The notes below the pieces were generated by a model. That model saw nothing but the letters and a program-made list of their open reading frames with translations, did not search any database and was not told where the DNA came from. Of a stretch of 64,000 bases of DNA, positions 41,396 to 50,700 are shown piece after piece. The translations under genes and the position numbers were made by a program. The first letter of the stretch is position 1. Every line of letters begins with the position of its first letter. The DNA is taken from NCBI RefSeq assembly GCF_049801095.1, contig NZ_JBNAGH010000002.1, positions 496,001 to 560,000 of the forward strand, written 5' to 3'. The stretch comes from Dinoroseobacter sp049801095. Lineage in GTDB: Bacteria; Pseudomonadota; Alphaproteobacteria; Rhodobacterales; Rhodobacteraceae.

Positions 41396-41774
41396 GTCCG
41401 TCCGCCCTCCTCCGCCCGGCAGCGGCGCAGGCGTCACGCCACGCTCTGGGTCAGAGCCGCATTCGACGGCGCGCGGGTCTTGCGGTCAAGATGAAGATGG
41501 GTCGGCAGGCAGCCGGCTGACGGTGCAGTCCTCGCCAGGTCGCCCCTCGTTTTCGCGAGAGCCCCGAGCCCCGAGCCCCGAGCCCCGAGGGCGCAGACCG
41601 AGGACTTGCTCGCGACACACAAGCCGGCATAGCCAACCGCGTTTGCCTCGCTGGCGTCGGCGTTTCGGCCAAGGAGAGAGCGGCCCCTGGGCTTTCGCCT
41701 CGGACACTCGGCGCAGAGCGCGAAGGCCGCGCCTCCTCGCCGCGCGGGTCCCGCGACCACGTCAGATCACCACC
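41396..41774. other. Gene-less stretch with a short tandem repeat
   Basis: About 380 bp between the LysR gene and the TcuA-like gene. Open frames here are Arg/Ala/Gly-rich and overlap on the same strand, without family resemblance or ribosome binding sites. The only structure I see is the 7 bp tandem repeat at 41559-41589. The sequence is GC-rich, unlike the AT-rich gap at 5132-5665. Confidence 0.5.
41559..41589. repeat. Tandem repeat of GAGCCCC, four copies plus GAG
   Basis: Four exact head-to-tail copies of a 7 bp unit and a partial fifth. This is a simple-sequence repeat that can change length by slippage. It is about 165-195 bp upstream of the LysR start and not clearly inside any regulatory site. 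Confidence 0.75.
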
Positions 41775-43241
41775 CTACGCCCCCGCAGAAGCGCCTGCCA
41801 ACCGCCCGAAGATCGCGCCAGAGGTCAGGCCTGAGCCCCCCGGATATCCCTCATAGAAGACACCGCCCACCATCTCGCCACAGGCGAAGAGCCCTTCGAT
41901 CTCTGTCCCATCCTCGCGCAGAACCGCACCGCGATCGGAGACCGAGAGACCGCCATAGGTGAAGGTGATCCCACCGGTCACCGGATAGGCGCGGAAGGGC
42001 GGCGTATCGAGCACCTGCGCCCAGTTGGACCGGGGCACTGGCAGACCGGTTGCGGCCTTGCCATCGAGGATGGTCGGATCAAAGGGCGTGTCCTGGTCGA
42101 CCGCCGCGTTGAAGGCATTCAGGGTCGCAAGGGCTGCGAGCTGGTCTACACCCTCGAGCTTGGCACAAAGGGCCACGAGGCTGTCAGCCTCGACGAAATG
42201 CGCCTCTTCGAAATGATATTCGCCATAGAGCAGCGGATCGACTTTGGCGTCAAAGATCTGCCAGGCGAAATGCCCCGGCTGGTCGAGCACGGCCCGCCCG
42301 AACTGGGCATAGGTGTAGTTGCGAAAGGTCTTGCCCTCATCCACGAAGCGCTCGCCCTTCGCGTTCAGCATGACCCCCAGGAAGTAGCAGATCTTGCGGA
42401 AGTTCTTGCGCTCTGCCGGGGGCAGATGCAGCCCGCCGAAATCCGCCATATGCAGGTCCATGGGCGTGGCGTGACAGCCGTCATAGAGCCCGCGCTGGGC
42501 GGCGCCGAGCTCGAGCGCCATGCGCAGCCCGTCGCCCGTGTTATGCGGTGTGCCCCGCACCTTGGCCTTGCGCCAATTGCCGCCCATCCAGGCCTCGCGC
42601 AGATCCGGATTGGCCTCGAACCCGCCACAGGCCAGGATCACCGCATCGGCTGCAAGGGTCTCCGCCCCGATCCGCACCCCGGTGACCCGGTCGCCCTCGG
42701 TCACAAGCCCGGTCACCCCGGCCCCGCAGCGCAGCCGCCCGCCCATGCGCTCCACCGCGGCAAGCTCCATCTCGAAGAGCCCCACCCCTTCGTTCTGTGC
42801 CGCAAGGGTCAGCCCACCCCAGAACACGATCTCGCCATCCCGCTCAAAGCTCTGGCGCGACCAGATCGGCTCGAAGGTCACGTCATGGCTGGCGAGCCAA
42901 TGCAGGGTGTCGAGGGACTGGTCCACAAGGCGCGTCTGCTCCGGCGAGAGCGGCCTGCCGCCATTGAAGCCCAGCAGATCGTCGGCGAACTGCGCGCGTG
43001 GATAGCTTCCAAAGCGGGTCCGGGCGAGCCGCGGATCGGCGCGATCGCGGATCAGGGGCAACAGGTCCTCCGTCCCGTCATAGGCAAACCGCATGGCCCC
43101 GGCGGTGTATTTCGTATTGCCGCCTGCGAGGGCTTCGTCGGCCTTTTCCAGCACCAGAACCTCGGCCCCTTTTTCCAGCGCAGCCATAGCCGCACAGAGC
43201 GCTGCATTTCCCGACCCCACCACGATCACATGCTTTGACAT
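41775..43241 (-). CDS. FAD-dependent dehydrogenase, TcuA/fumarate-reductase flavoprotein family
   Basis: A 488-aa flavoprotein with the FAD dinucleotide motif VVGSGNAALCAAMAALEKGAEVLVLEKA. ALAGGNTKYTAGAMRF is the tricarballylate-dehydrogenase-type GGNT motif. A CGGFEANPDLREAWMG segment and a C-terminal GEMVGGVFYEGYPGGSGLTSGAIFGR FAD-binding end follow. TcuA oxidises tricarballylate to cis-aconitate, but needs TcuB to reoxidise the flavin. Neither TcuB nor TcuC is adjacent, so the substrate may be another dicarboxylate-like acid. It is divergent from a GntR regulator across a perfect operator. The ATG at 43241 has GGAGGAG upstream. Confidence 0.78.
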   Translation of the reverse strand: MSKHVIVVGSGNAALCAAMAALEKGAEVLVLEKADEALAGGNTKYTAGAMRFAYDGTEDLLPLIRDRADPRLARTRFGSYPRAQFADDLLGFNGGRPLSPEQTRLVDQSLDTLHWLASHDVTFEPIWSRQSFERDGEIVFWGGLTLAAQNEGVGLFEMELAAVERMGGRLRCGAGVTGLVTEGDRVTGVRIGAETLAADAVILACGGFEANPDLREAWMGGNWRKAKVRGTPHNTGDGLRMALELGAAQRGLYDGCHATPMDLHMADFGGLHLPPAERKNFRKICYFLGVMLNAKGERFVDEGKTFRNYTYAQFGRAVLDQPGHFAWQIFDAKVDPLLYGEYHFEEAHFVEADSLVALCAKLEGVDQLAALATLNAFNAAVDQDTPFDPTILDGKAATGLPVPRSNWAQVLDTPPFRAYPVTGGITFTYGGLSVSDRGAVLREDGTEIEGLFACGEMVGGVFYEGYPGGSGLTSGAIFGRLAGASAGA

Positions 43242-43265
43242 CGTCTCCTCCATCCGCTACGAATC

Positions 43266-43285
43266 TTGTATCCAATCGGATACAA
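43266..43285. promoter_or_regulatory. FCD-GntR operator between the flavoprotein and regulator genes
   Basis: The perfect 8 bp arms TTGTATCC (43266-43273) and GGATACAA (43278-43285) surround a 4 bp centre. It has the form of a FadR/FCD-GntR operator. It lies 18 bp from the regulator GTG and 25 bp from the flavoprotein ATG, so the GntR protein probably controls both genes, including itself. Confidence 0.7.
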
Positions 43286-43302
43286 TACTGAAGGACCGGG
43301 AC

Positions 43303-43956
43303 GTGACCCGCAAGGACAATCCAGAACTCAACCAGGGCGGCGCGGCCTATGCGGCCCTGCTCGACGCCATTCGCGCGGGGCACTACGCCCCCGGCGACCG
43401 CCTGCGCGAGGTGGAGATTGCGGAGCGTCTCTCCCTCTCGCGCACCCCCATTCGCGAGGCCCTGCGACGGCTGGAGGCCGATGGCATTGTCGAACATCGT
43501 GCCCGGATCGGCGCGGTGATCCGCAAGCTGAGCCATGGGGAGGTGGTCGAGCTCTACGAGATGCGTCTGGTGCTGGAACGCACGGCCTCGGAGCTTGCGG
43601 CCAAGCACGCCGTCCCCGCCCAGGCCGACGAGTTGGAGGCGCTGAACGCCCAGATCGCCGCCTGCCACGAGGACAGCCAGCGCGCCGCCGCGATCAACCA
43701 GCAATTCCACGAGGTGCTCTACCGCGCCGGGCGCAACCGCTTCCTGCTGGAGGCCGCGCGGGCCCTGAACAACGCGCTTCTCCTGCTCGGTCCCACGACG
43801 CTCGCTGATGAGGCGCGGATCGAGACGGTCTGCCGTCAGCATGACGCGATCATCGCCGCCATTCGCGCAGGTGATGCGGCTGAGGCAGGCGCGGCCGCCG
43901 AGGCCCATTTGCAAACCTCCCTGCGCCACCGCCTCTCCGTGATGCGCGATCTATGA
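43303..43956 (+). CDS. GntR-family (FCD) transcriptional regulator
   Basis: A 217-aa protein with an N-terminal winged helix (residues about 12-75; YAPGDRLREVEIAERLSLSRTPIREALRRLEADGIVEH) and an all-helical FCD effector domain. The domain has metal-binding-type residues in FHEVLYRAG and in the C-terminal QHDAIIAAIRAGD and AEAHLQTSLRHRL. Regulators of this type respond to small carboxylic acids, which fits the TcuA-like neighbour. The GTG at 43303 is preferred because upstream in-frame sequence would overlap the operator and the divergent gene. Its stop overlaps the next gene by 4 bp. Confidence 0.88.
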   Translation: MTRKDNPELNQGGAAYAALLDAIRAGHYAPGDRLREVEIAERLSLSRTPIREALRRLEADGIVEHRARIGAVIRKLSHGEVVELYEMRLVLERTASELAAKHAVPAQADELEALNAQIAACHEDSQRAAAINQQFHEVLYRAGRNRFLLEAARALNNALLLLGPTTLADEARIETVCRQHDAIIAAIRAGDAAEAGAAAEAHLQTSLRHRLSVMRDL

Positions 43957-44978
43957 TCCTGCTGCGCACATATCTGATCGCTTTCGCCGGGGTCGGGGTC
44001 TTCACGGGGCTGGACCTGCCCCTGCCCTGGTTGCTCGGGCCCATCGCGGCCTGCCTGCTCGCAGGGCTGCTCGGCCTCGATCTGCGCGGGCTGAAGCCGG
44101 TCAATGAGGCGATGCGGGCCGTGCTCGGCGTGGCCGTGGGGGCGACGCTCAGCCTCTCGGTGGTGCTCTCCATGGCGGCGATGTGGCCGACCCTGATGAT
44201 GATCCCGGTGCTGATCGCCCTCTCGGCGGTGATCGGGGTGCCCTATTTCCAACGGCTCTGGGGCTTTGACTTCGCGACCAGCTACTATTCGGCCATGCCA
44301 GGCGGGCTGCAGGACATGCTGGTCTTTGGTGAGGAGGCGGGCGGCGATGTGCGCGCGCTCTCGCTGATCCACGCGACGCGGGTGATGGTGATCGTCACGA
44401 TCCTGCCTTTCGTGCTGGAATGGGGCTGGGCGCTGGACCTGTCGAACCCGCCCGGCGCGCCGGCGGCGAGCATCCCTCTGAGCCAGCTAGCCCTGATGGT
44501 GGCCGCAGGCCTTGTCGGCTGGCAGGTCGCCCGGCGCGTGGGGCTCTTTGGCGCCTCGATCCTCGGGCCGATGATCGCCGCGGGGATCCTCGCCATGCTC
44601 GGCATCCTGCAATACCGCCCCCCCGCCGAGGCGATCTGGGCCGCGCAGTTCTTCATCGGGATGACCGTGGGTGCGAAATACGCGGGCGTGACCGGGCCGG
44701 AAGTGCGCCGCGATGTGCTTGCCGCCCTGGGGTTCTGCATCGTGCTGCTGGTTCTCGCGCTGATCTTCACCGAGGCGGTGATCCTGCTGGGCCTCGCCCC
44801 GCCGCTGGAGGCGCTGCTGACCTTCGCCCCGGGCGGTCAGGCCGAGATGACGGTGCTCGCCCTGCTCACCGGTGCGGATATGGCTTTTGTCATTGCCCAC
44901 CACATCCTGCGGATCGTCACGGTGATCATCGGAGCTCCGGTTGCCGCGCGTTGGCTCAGCCCCAAACCTCCGGGTTGA
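43953..44978 (+). CDS. AbrB-family integral membrane protein (putative transporter)
   Basis: A 341-aa protein with about 9-10 hydrophobic helices arranged as two similar halves. It has the family elements PLPWLLGPIAACLLAG near the start, SAMPGGLQDMLVFGEEAGGD in the middle and FAPGGQAEMTVLALLTGADMAFVIAHHILRI near the end. The paired PGG motifs define this AbrB/ammonia-monooxygenase-regulator-like membrane family, unrelated to the DNA-binding AbrB. Function is poorly known; transport is assumed. It is translationally coupled to the GntR gene, so it may carry the substrate or product of the divergent flavoprotein. Its 3' end overlaps the convergent gene by 23 bp. Confidence 0.75.
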   Translation: MILLRTYLIAFAGVGVFTGLDLPLPWLLGPIAACLLAGLLGLDLRGLKPVNEAMRAVLGVAVGATLSLSVVLSMAAMWPTLMMIPVLIALSAVIGVPYFQRLWGFDFATSYYSAMPGGLQDMLVFGEEAGGDVRALSLIHATRVMVIVTILPFVLEWGWALDLSNPPGAPAASIPLSQLALMVAAGLVGWQVARRVGLFGASILGPMIAAGILAMLGILQYRPPAEAIWAAQFFIGMTVGAKYAGVTGPEVRRDVLAALGFCIVLLVLALIFTEAVILLGLAPPLEALLTFAPGGQAEMTVLALLTGADMAFVIAHHILRIVTVIIGAPVAARWLSPKPPG

Positions 44979-45927
44979 TCATGTGGATTGGCGCGCCTTC
45001 CGCGAAGGCCGCCACCTGATCGAAGATATCGCTGAACTGGATCTCGTATTCGTCTTCGGTGACGAAGCCGATGTGAGGCGTGGCGATCACGTTGGGATGG
45101 GTCAGGAGAGGATGGGCCGGATCCGTCAGGGGTTCGGTGTCGAACACGTCCAGAGCCGCGCGGATCCGCCCGCGGGCAATCTCGGCCTCGAGCGCGCCGG
45201 GCGCGATCAGCCCCGCCCGCGCGGTGTTCACCAGAAGGCTCCCCGGGGACATGGCCGCCAGATCCTCCGCCGTGACACCGGCGCGCGTGGCCGGGGTCAG
45301 ACGTTGATGCAGGCTCACCACATCGGAGGTCGCAAAGAACGCATGGCGCGACGGGGCAACTTGCGCGCCGTCCGCCTCGGCCCGGGCGCGGCTGGCCTCC
45401 GAGGCCCACCACTGCACCTCCATCCCCAGCGCCGTGGCATAGCCCGCCACGGCCTGCGCGATCCGTCCATAGCCCAGAAGGCCCAGCTTGCGCCCGCGCA
45501 GGGTCCGCCCGACCCCGGATTGCCAGGCCCCCGCCCGCAGAGACGCGCTCTGCGCCGGCAGATCGCGCGCGCTGGCCAGCATGAGGGTCAGGGTCAGCTC
45601 GGCGGCCGCATAGTTCGGCCCGCCCCCGCCCTTCATCTTGGAGCAGAGAAGCACGCCATGCTCGGTGCAGGCGGGCACGTCGATATGGGGATAGGCACTG
45701 CGCTGGGAAATCAGGCGCAGTTTCGGCAGGCGCGCCAGAAGCGCCCGATCAATCGCCGTGCGTTCGCGAAAGAGCACCAGCGCCTCCGCCTCGGCCAGTC
45801 GCGCCGCGAGGGCCTCCCGATCTGCCTCGTGATCCGTCCAGACCGTGACCTCATGCCCGGCCAGCTTGGCAAAACAGGGCAGCCCCCGAAGGGTATCGAA
45901 CCAATCGTCGAGAATGTGAACCTTCAT
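44956..45927 (-). CDS. D-isomer-specific 2-hydroxyacid dehydrogenase
   Basis: A 323-aa NAD(P)-dependent enzyme. The Rossmann motif is LGLLGYGRIAQAV (about residue 150). The catalytic Arg is in NTARAGL, the Glu in DVFDTEPL and the His in IATPHIGF, the three residues expected for reduction of 2-oxoacids to D-2-hydroxyacids. It resembles the phosphoglycerate-dehydrogenase-like branch, but it has no ACT domain and contains an MKGGGGPNYAAAELTLTLML segment in the dimer loop. The substrate is unknown. It is convergent with, and overlaps, the AbrB-family gene by 23 bp. Confidence 0.85.
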   Translation of the reverse strand: MKVHILDDWFDTLRGLPCFAKLAGHEVTVWTDHEADREALAARLAEAEALVLFRERTAIDRALLARLPKLRLISQRSAYPHIDVPACTEHGVLLCSKMKGGGGPNYAAAELTLTLMLASARDLPAQSASLRAGAWQSGVGRTLRGRKLGLLGYGRIAQAVAGYATALGMEVQWWASEASRARAEADGAQVAPSRHAFFATSDVVSLHQRLTPATRAGVTAEDLAAMSPGSLLVNTARAGLIAPGALEAEIARGRIRAALDVFDTEPLTDPAHPLLTHPNVIATPHIGFVTEDEYEIQFSDIFDQVAAFAEGAPIHMINPEVWG

Positions 45928-45959
45928 GCGCCCCCTCTCTGCGCCCCCTCAGCTCCGCG

Positions 45960-46406
45960 TCAGAGCCGGCTTGTCCCGATATCCTCCGGCGGCAGCAGCC
46001 GTCCGATGATCGCAATCAGAAACGCCGTGCTGATTCCAAAGGTCAAAAGCCCGGTGATTGCCCCAAAGGTTGCAAAGATCTGCAGCCCCTCGCCCAGAGT
46101 GAGATCCCCGTAGCCCAGGGTCGTGTAGGTCACCGTCGCGAAGTAGAAGCTGGTGGCGATGTCGTCAAAAGCCTCGACGCTCTGAAAGGCGAAGGCCCAG
46201 GTCCAGATCTGCACCGTATGCGCCACCAGCACCGTCATCAGCGCAAGAGACAGTAAGAGCGCGGAACGAAACACTTTTCCGCTATGGGAGAACTGCTTGT
46301 GCGCGCGTGTCATCAGCGGGATACACAGCGCCATTAACCCCACATGGACAAGGGTGCAAACCGTCAGGAAACAGCTTCCCAACAGAACCTGTGCGGTCAT
46401 CGACAT
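45960..46406 (-). CDS. Small potassium-channel-like membrane protein (Ion_trans_2)
   Basis: A 148-aa protein with two N-terminal hydrophobic helices, a re-entrant pore loop with the K+ selectivity filter in TYTTLGYGDL, and a final hydrophobic helix (IFATFGAITGLLTFGISTAFLIAIIG). No cytoplasmic regulatory domain is present, so it would need to form a tetramer and gate without a ligand domain, like other minimal bacterial K+ channels. The ATG at 46406 is chosen because GGAAAGG lies 6 nt upstream; two other ATGs are within 6 bp. It stands alone, divergent from the RND efflux pair. Confidence 0.75.
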   Translation of the reverse strand: MSMTAQVLLGSCFLTVCTLVHVGLMALCIPLMTRAHKQFSHSGKVFRSALLLSLALMTVLVAHTVQIWTWAFAFQSVEAFDDIATSFYFATVTYTTLGYGDLTLGEGLQIFATFGAITGLLTFGISTAFLIAIIGRLLPPEDIGTSRL

Positions 46407-46481
46407 CGGCATCCTTTCCGGTTTGACTGCTGCGTGAAACACTGCAAGCGTATTGGAAACTGTATAGCGATGGAGCCCCGG

Positions 46482-47744
46482 ATGATGAACCAGCTAATCG
46501 CGCGCGCCCTTGTGGCGGTCGCGCTGACCGGGATGCCATTGGGCCTGACGGCGCAAGAAACCACCACCCCCGATATCCCCCGCCCGGCCAAGGTGGCCGT
46601 GGTCGAGCAGACCTCCGGCGAGGTCACACGGACCTATCCGGCGATCGTGCTGCCCTCCGACGAGGTGGAGCTCTCGTTCCGGGTCAGCGGGCCGGTGGTC
46701 GAGCTGCCGATCCGGGCGGCGACCAGCGTGGCCAAGGGCGATGTGATCGCCCGGATCGACCCGCGGGATTTCGAACGACGGGTCGCCCAGCTCGAAAGCC
46801 AGCGCGACCAGTCCGCCGCCCAGCTCGATGCCTTGCGGATCGGTGCCCGGGTTGAGGAAGTGGCAGCCCTGCAAGCGGCCGTGGCGTCTGCCGAGGCGCA
46901 GCTCGTCCAGGCCCAGGAACAGGCAGAGCGGACCCGGCAGCTGACCGAGCGGGGCGTGGCCTCGACTGCGCAGCTTGAGGGGGATGAGGCAAACCTGCGC
47001 GTGGCCCAGGCCAATCTCCGCGCCCAGCAGGAACAGCTCGCCATCGGCCAATCCGGCGGACGCCCCGAGGATATCGAAGCGGCGGAGGCCGTGCTCCGCG
47101 GGCTCGAAACCGAGATCCAGATCGCCCAGGACCAGCTTGACGACGCCACCCTGCGCGCGCCGTTCGACGGGATCATCGCCCGGCGCGATATCGACAGCTT
47201 CACCATCGTGCAGGCCGGTGAAAGCGTGGCGCTTTTGCAGAACCTGCAGATCGTCCACCTTCTCTTTGACGTGCCGGGGCCGGATGTGACCGCGCTCACT
47301 GCCAATGGGCAGGAGAACATCCGCAACAAGGTGACGTTTGATGCCCTGCCCGAGGATATTTTCGATGGCGAGATCGTCGAATTCTCCGTTCAGGCCGACA
47401 CGGCCACCCAGACCTATCGCGGGCGCGTGGCAGTGGTTCCGCCGGAGAACGCGGCGATCCTGCCCGGCATGGTGGGCCGGGTCCTGTCCTCGGCTCCGGG
47501 CAACGGGCAGAAGCTGCTGATCCCGCTGACAGCCCTCGCCGCCGACCCCGATGGCAGCCCCTTTGTCTGGCAGGTGCAGGAGGACAACACCGTGCGCCGC
47601 CAGCCTATCACCCTGGGCGAGGCAGAGGGCGACAAGGTCGCGGTCGCCGATGGCCTCGCGGCGGGCGACACGGTCGTGGCCGCCGGGGTCAGCCAGATCA
47701 TGGAAGGCATGAAAATCCGCCCCGTGACGAAGATCGGGGGCTGA
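46482..47744 (+). CDS. RND efflux periplasmic adaptor (membrane fusion protein)
   Basis: A 420-aa HlyD/AcrA-type adaptor. A signal peptide (LIARALVAVALTGMPLGLTAQ) is followed by the barrel/lipoyl halves (GDVIARIDPRDFERRV and DDATLRAPFDGIIARRDIDSFTIVQAGESV) around a long coiled-coil hairpin (about residues 100-210, rich in Ala, Gln and Glu heptads). The C-terminal membrane-proximal domain contains LTALAADPDGSPFVWQV. The start is one of two adjacent ATGs with GGAG upstream. It links the RND pump, encoded 4 bp downstream, to an outer-membrane factor not found here. Confidence 0.88.
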   Translation: MMNQLIARALVAVALTGMPLGLTAQETTTPDIPRPAKVAVVEQTSGEVTRTYPAIVLPSDEVELSFRVSGPVVELPIRAATSVAKGDVIARIDPRDFERRVAQLESQRDQSAAQLDALRIGARVEEVAALQAAVASAEAQLVQAQEQAERTRQLTERGVASTAQLEGDEANLRVAQANLRAQQEQLAIGQSGGRPEDIEAAEAVLRGLETEIQIAQDQLDDATLRAPFDGIIARRDIDSFTIVQAGESVALLQNLQIVHLLFDVPGPDVTALTANGQENIRNKVTFDALPEDIFDGEIVEFSVQADTATQTYRGRVAVVPPENAAILPGMVGRVLSSAPGNGQKLLIPLTALAADPDGSPFVWQVQEDNTVRRQPITLGEAEGDKVAVADGLAAGDTVVAAGVSQIMEGMKIRPVTKIGG

Positions 47745-47748
47745 GCCA

Positions 47749-50700
47749 GTGGATCTCGCAGATTTCGCGCTCAAAAAGCGCATCATTTCAGCGGTCTCCA
47801 CGATCCTGATCCTGATTGCCGGCTATTACGCCTATTCGACCCTGCCGCGGTTCGAGGACCCGGAATTCATCATCCGACAGGCCCAGATCATCACCCCCTA
47901 TCCCGGCGCGGGCGCCGAGGAGGTGGCCGAAGAGGTCACCGAGGTGATCGAGGACGCGCTGCAGCAGCTTCAGGGCGTGCTGGAGGTGCGCTCGGTCTCC
48001 TCCCCGGGGCTGAGCAATGTGATGGTGGAGTTCACCATCCCGTCCGTGCCGGATTACGACACACTCTATCAACGCTTCGCGCAGATGCGGGCCAAGATCG
48101 ACGACGCGCAGCCGAACCTGCCGCCGAATGCGCTGACCAGTCAGGTCTTTGACGATTTCGGCGATGTCTACGCGCTCTATTTCGCGGTGGTGGGCGACGG
48201 TTACTCGATCACGGATCTTTACAACTATGCCAAGGAGTTACAGCGCCTTCTTGTGACAGTGGATGGTGTGTCCAAAGTCGTTCTGAACGGGGTTCAGGAC
48301 GAAGTGATCTATGTGGAATACTCCTCCGCGCGGCTGATCGAGCTGGGCCTGACTTCCGAGCAGGTCTCCCAGATCCTCGAGGGGCAGAACCTTGTGATCC
48401 CCGGCGGTTCGATCCAGGCTGGACAGACGCGGCTGGAGATCCGCGTGCCCGATGGGGTGTCCTCAACCGAAGCGATCTCGAACCTCGTGATCACCAACCC
48501 GGAGAATGGCGCGCTGTTCCGGCTGGGCGATATTGCCGAAGTCACGCGCGGGTTGATCGATCCCCCTGCGGGCCTGATCTACCGCGATGGACGGCCCGCC
48601 ATCGGGATCGGAATCTCGAACACGCTGGGCGGCAACGTGGTGAATATGGGCGTCGCCGTGAAAGAGCGGATGGCGCAGAACATCTCGGAAAGGCCCATCG
48701 GGATCGAGGTGCTGGCGATCTCGGACCAGAGCGACAGCGTCAAGGTCTCGGTCGATGACTTCGTGAGCAACGTGGTGCTTGCGCTGGTGATCGTGGTCGG
48801 CACGCTGATGATCTTCATGGGCCTGCGCTCGGGCCTCCTGATGGGGGGGATCCTGCTGGTCACCGTGGCGGGCACGCTCTTTGGCATGCTGCTTTACGGG
48901 CTCGATATGCAGCGGATCTCGCTCGGGGCGCTGATCATCGCGCTGGGGATGCTGGTCGACAATGCCATCGTGGTCGTCGAAGGGACCCTTGTGCGCGTCC
49001 AGAAAGGCGAGAGCACTGCGAAGGCCGCCGTGGCAGTGGTGAACCAGACGAAATGGCCCCTTCTCGGGGGGACCGTGGTGGGCTTTCTTGCCTTCTCGCC
49101 CGTGGGTTTTTCGCCCGACAATACCGGGGAATATGCGGGCAGCCTGTTCTGGACCATCGCGATCTCGCTCCTCTTTTCCTGGCTCGTGGCGATCTGGCTC
49201 ACGCCCTATTTCTGCTCGCTTCTGCTGAAGCCGCCTGCCCCCGCCGAAGACGGCACCGGGGCCCCGCCCCCCAAGCCCGAGAACACGGCCCTGCGCGCCT
49301 ATCGTGCGTTGCTCGCCAAGGCGATCCGCTTTCGCTACGGCACGGTGGTGCTGGTGGTGGCGCTCTTTGCCTCGGCCATCGCCATGTTCAGCCAGGTGCC
49401 GCCGGGCTTCTTTCCGACCTCGACCCGGCCGCAATTCGTGGTGGATTACTTCCTGCCCAAGGGCACGGATATCACCCGCACCCGCGAGGATGTGCTGGAG
49501 ATCGACGCCCATGCCCGCACCCTTGCCGGGGTGACCGGCACGAACACCGCCGTGGGCAGCGGACACCAGCGCTTCATGCTGATCTACGAATCCGAAGATC
49601 CGGACAGCTCCTACGGGCAGGTTCTGGTGGATGTGGAAAGCTTCGATCAGATCTCGGGCCTTGTGGACGAGCTGCAGGGCTGGATCGACGAGCGCTATCC
49701 CGAGGCCACGGCCAAGGTCTGGCAGTTCACCCTCGGACCCGGGGGCGGCTCGAAGATTGAGGCGCAGTTCAGCGGGCCGGACGCGGCAACCCTGCGCGCG
49801 CTGGCAGAACAGGCCAAGGAGGTCATGGCCGAGTACGGCGCGATCGCGATCAAGGATGACTGGCGCGAGCAGGTCCCGGTGATCGAGCCCCGGATCGACA
49901 CGGACAGCGCCCGGCGGCTGGGCCTGTCACAGGCCGATATCTCCACCGCGCTCTACGGCCATCTCAACGGCATTACTCTGGGAGTGTTCCGCGAGGGCGA
50001 CGAATTGCTCGATGTGGTGATGCGCCCGCGGGAATCCGACCGCAATGATGTGGGCGGCTTGCGCAATGTGCAGGTCTTCAGTCAGGTGACCGGCGGCTAT
50101 ATCCCGATCTCGCAAGTGGTGGAAAGCTTTGACGTGGTCTTCGAGGCAGGCAATCTGCGCCGCGTGGACCGGCAGCTCACCATCACGGCCCAGTCGGACA
50201 ACGCGCCCGGCGTGCTGTCTGGGGACCTCTTCGAACAGGTACGCGGCCCGATTGAAGAGATCCCCCTGCCCCCGGGCTACACGCTCAGTTGGGAGGGGGA
50301 GTATGGCAACTCGCAGGAGGCCAATGCCGGCCTCGCCTCGACCATGCCTCTGGGCTTCGGGGCGATGATCCTCGTGGTGATCCTGCTCTTCAATGCGGTC
50401 AAGCAACCGCTGATCATCTGGCTCACTGTGCCGCTGGCGCTGATCGGGGTGATCTGGGGGCTGGCGCTGACGGGCACACCGCTGGAGTTCATGGCAATCC
50501 TCGGGGTGCTCTCGCTGACGGGGATGCTGATCAAGAACGCGATCGTTCTGATCGACGAGACCGACAGTCAGATCGATGGCGGCAAGGCGCGCATGTCCGC
50601 CGTGGTCGATGCGGCGGTCAGCCGGGTGCGCCCGGTGGTGCTCGGCGTGCTGACCACCGTGCTCGGGGTGGTGCCGCTCCTCTGGGATCCGTTCTTCAAA

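Noticed and set aside
41434..41760. A 108-codon minus-strand frame in the gap before the TcuA-like gene
   Set aside because: It contains the 7 bp tandem repeat, overlaps other equally poor frames and lacks a ribosome binding site.
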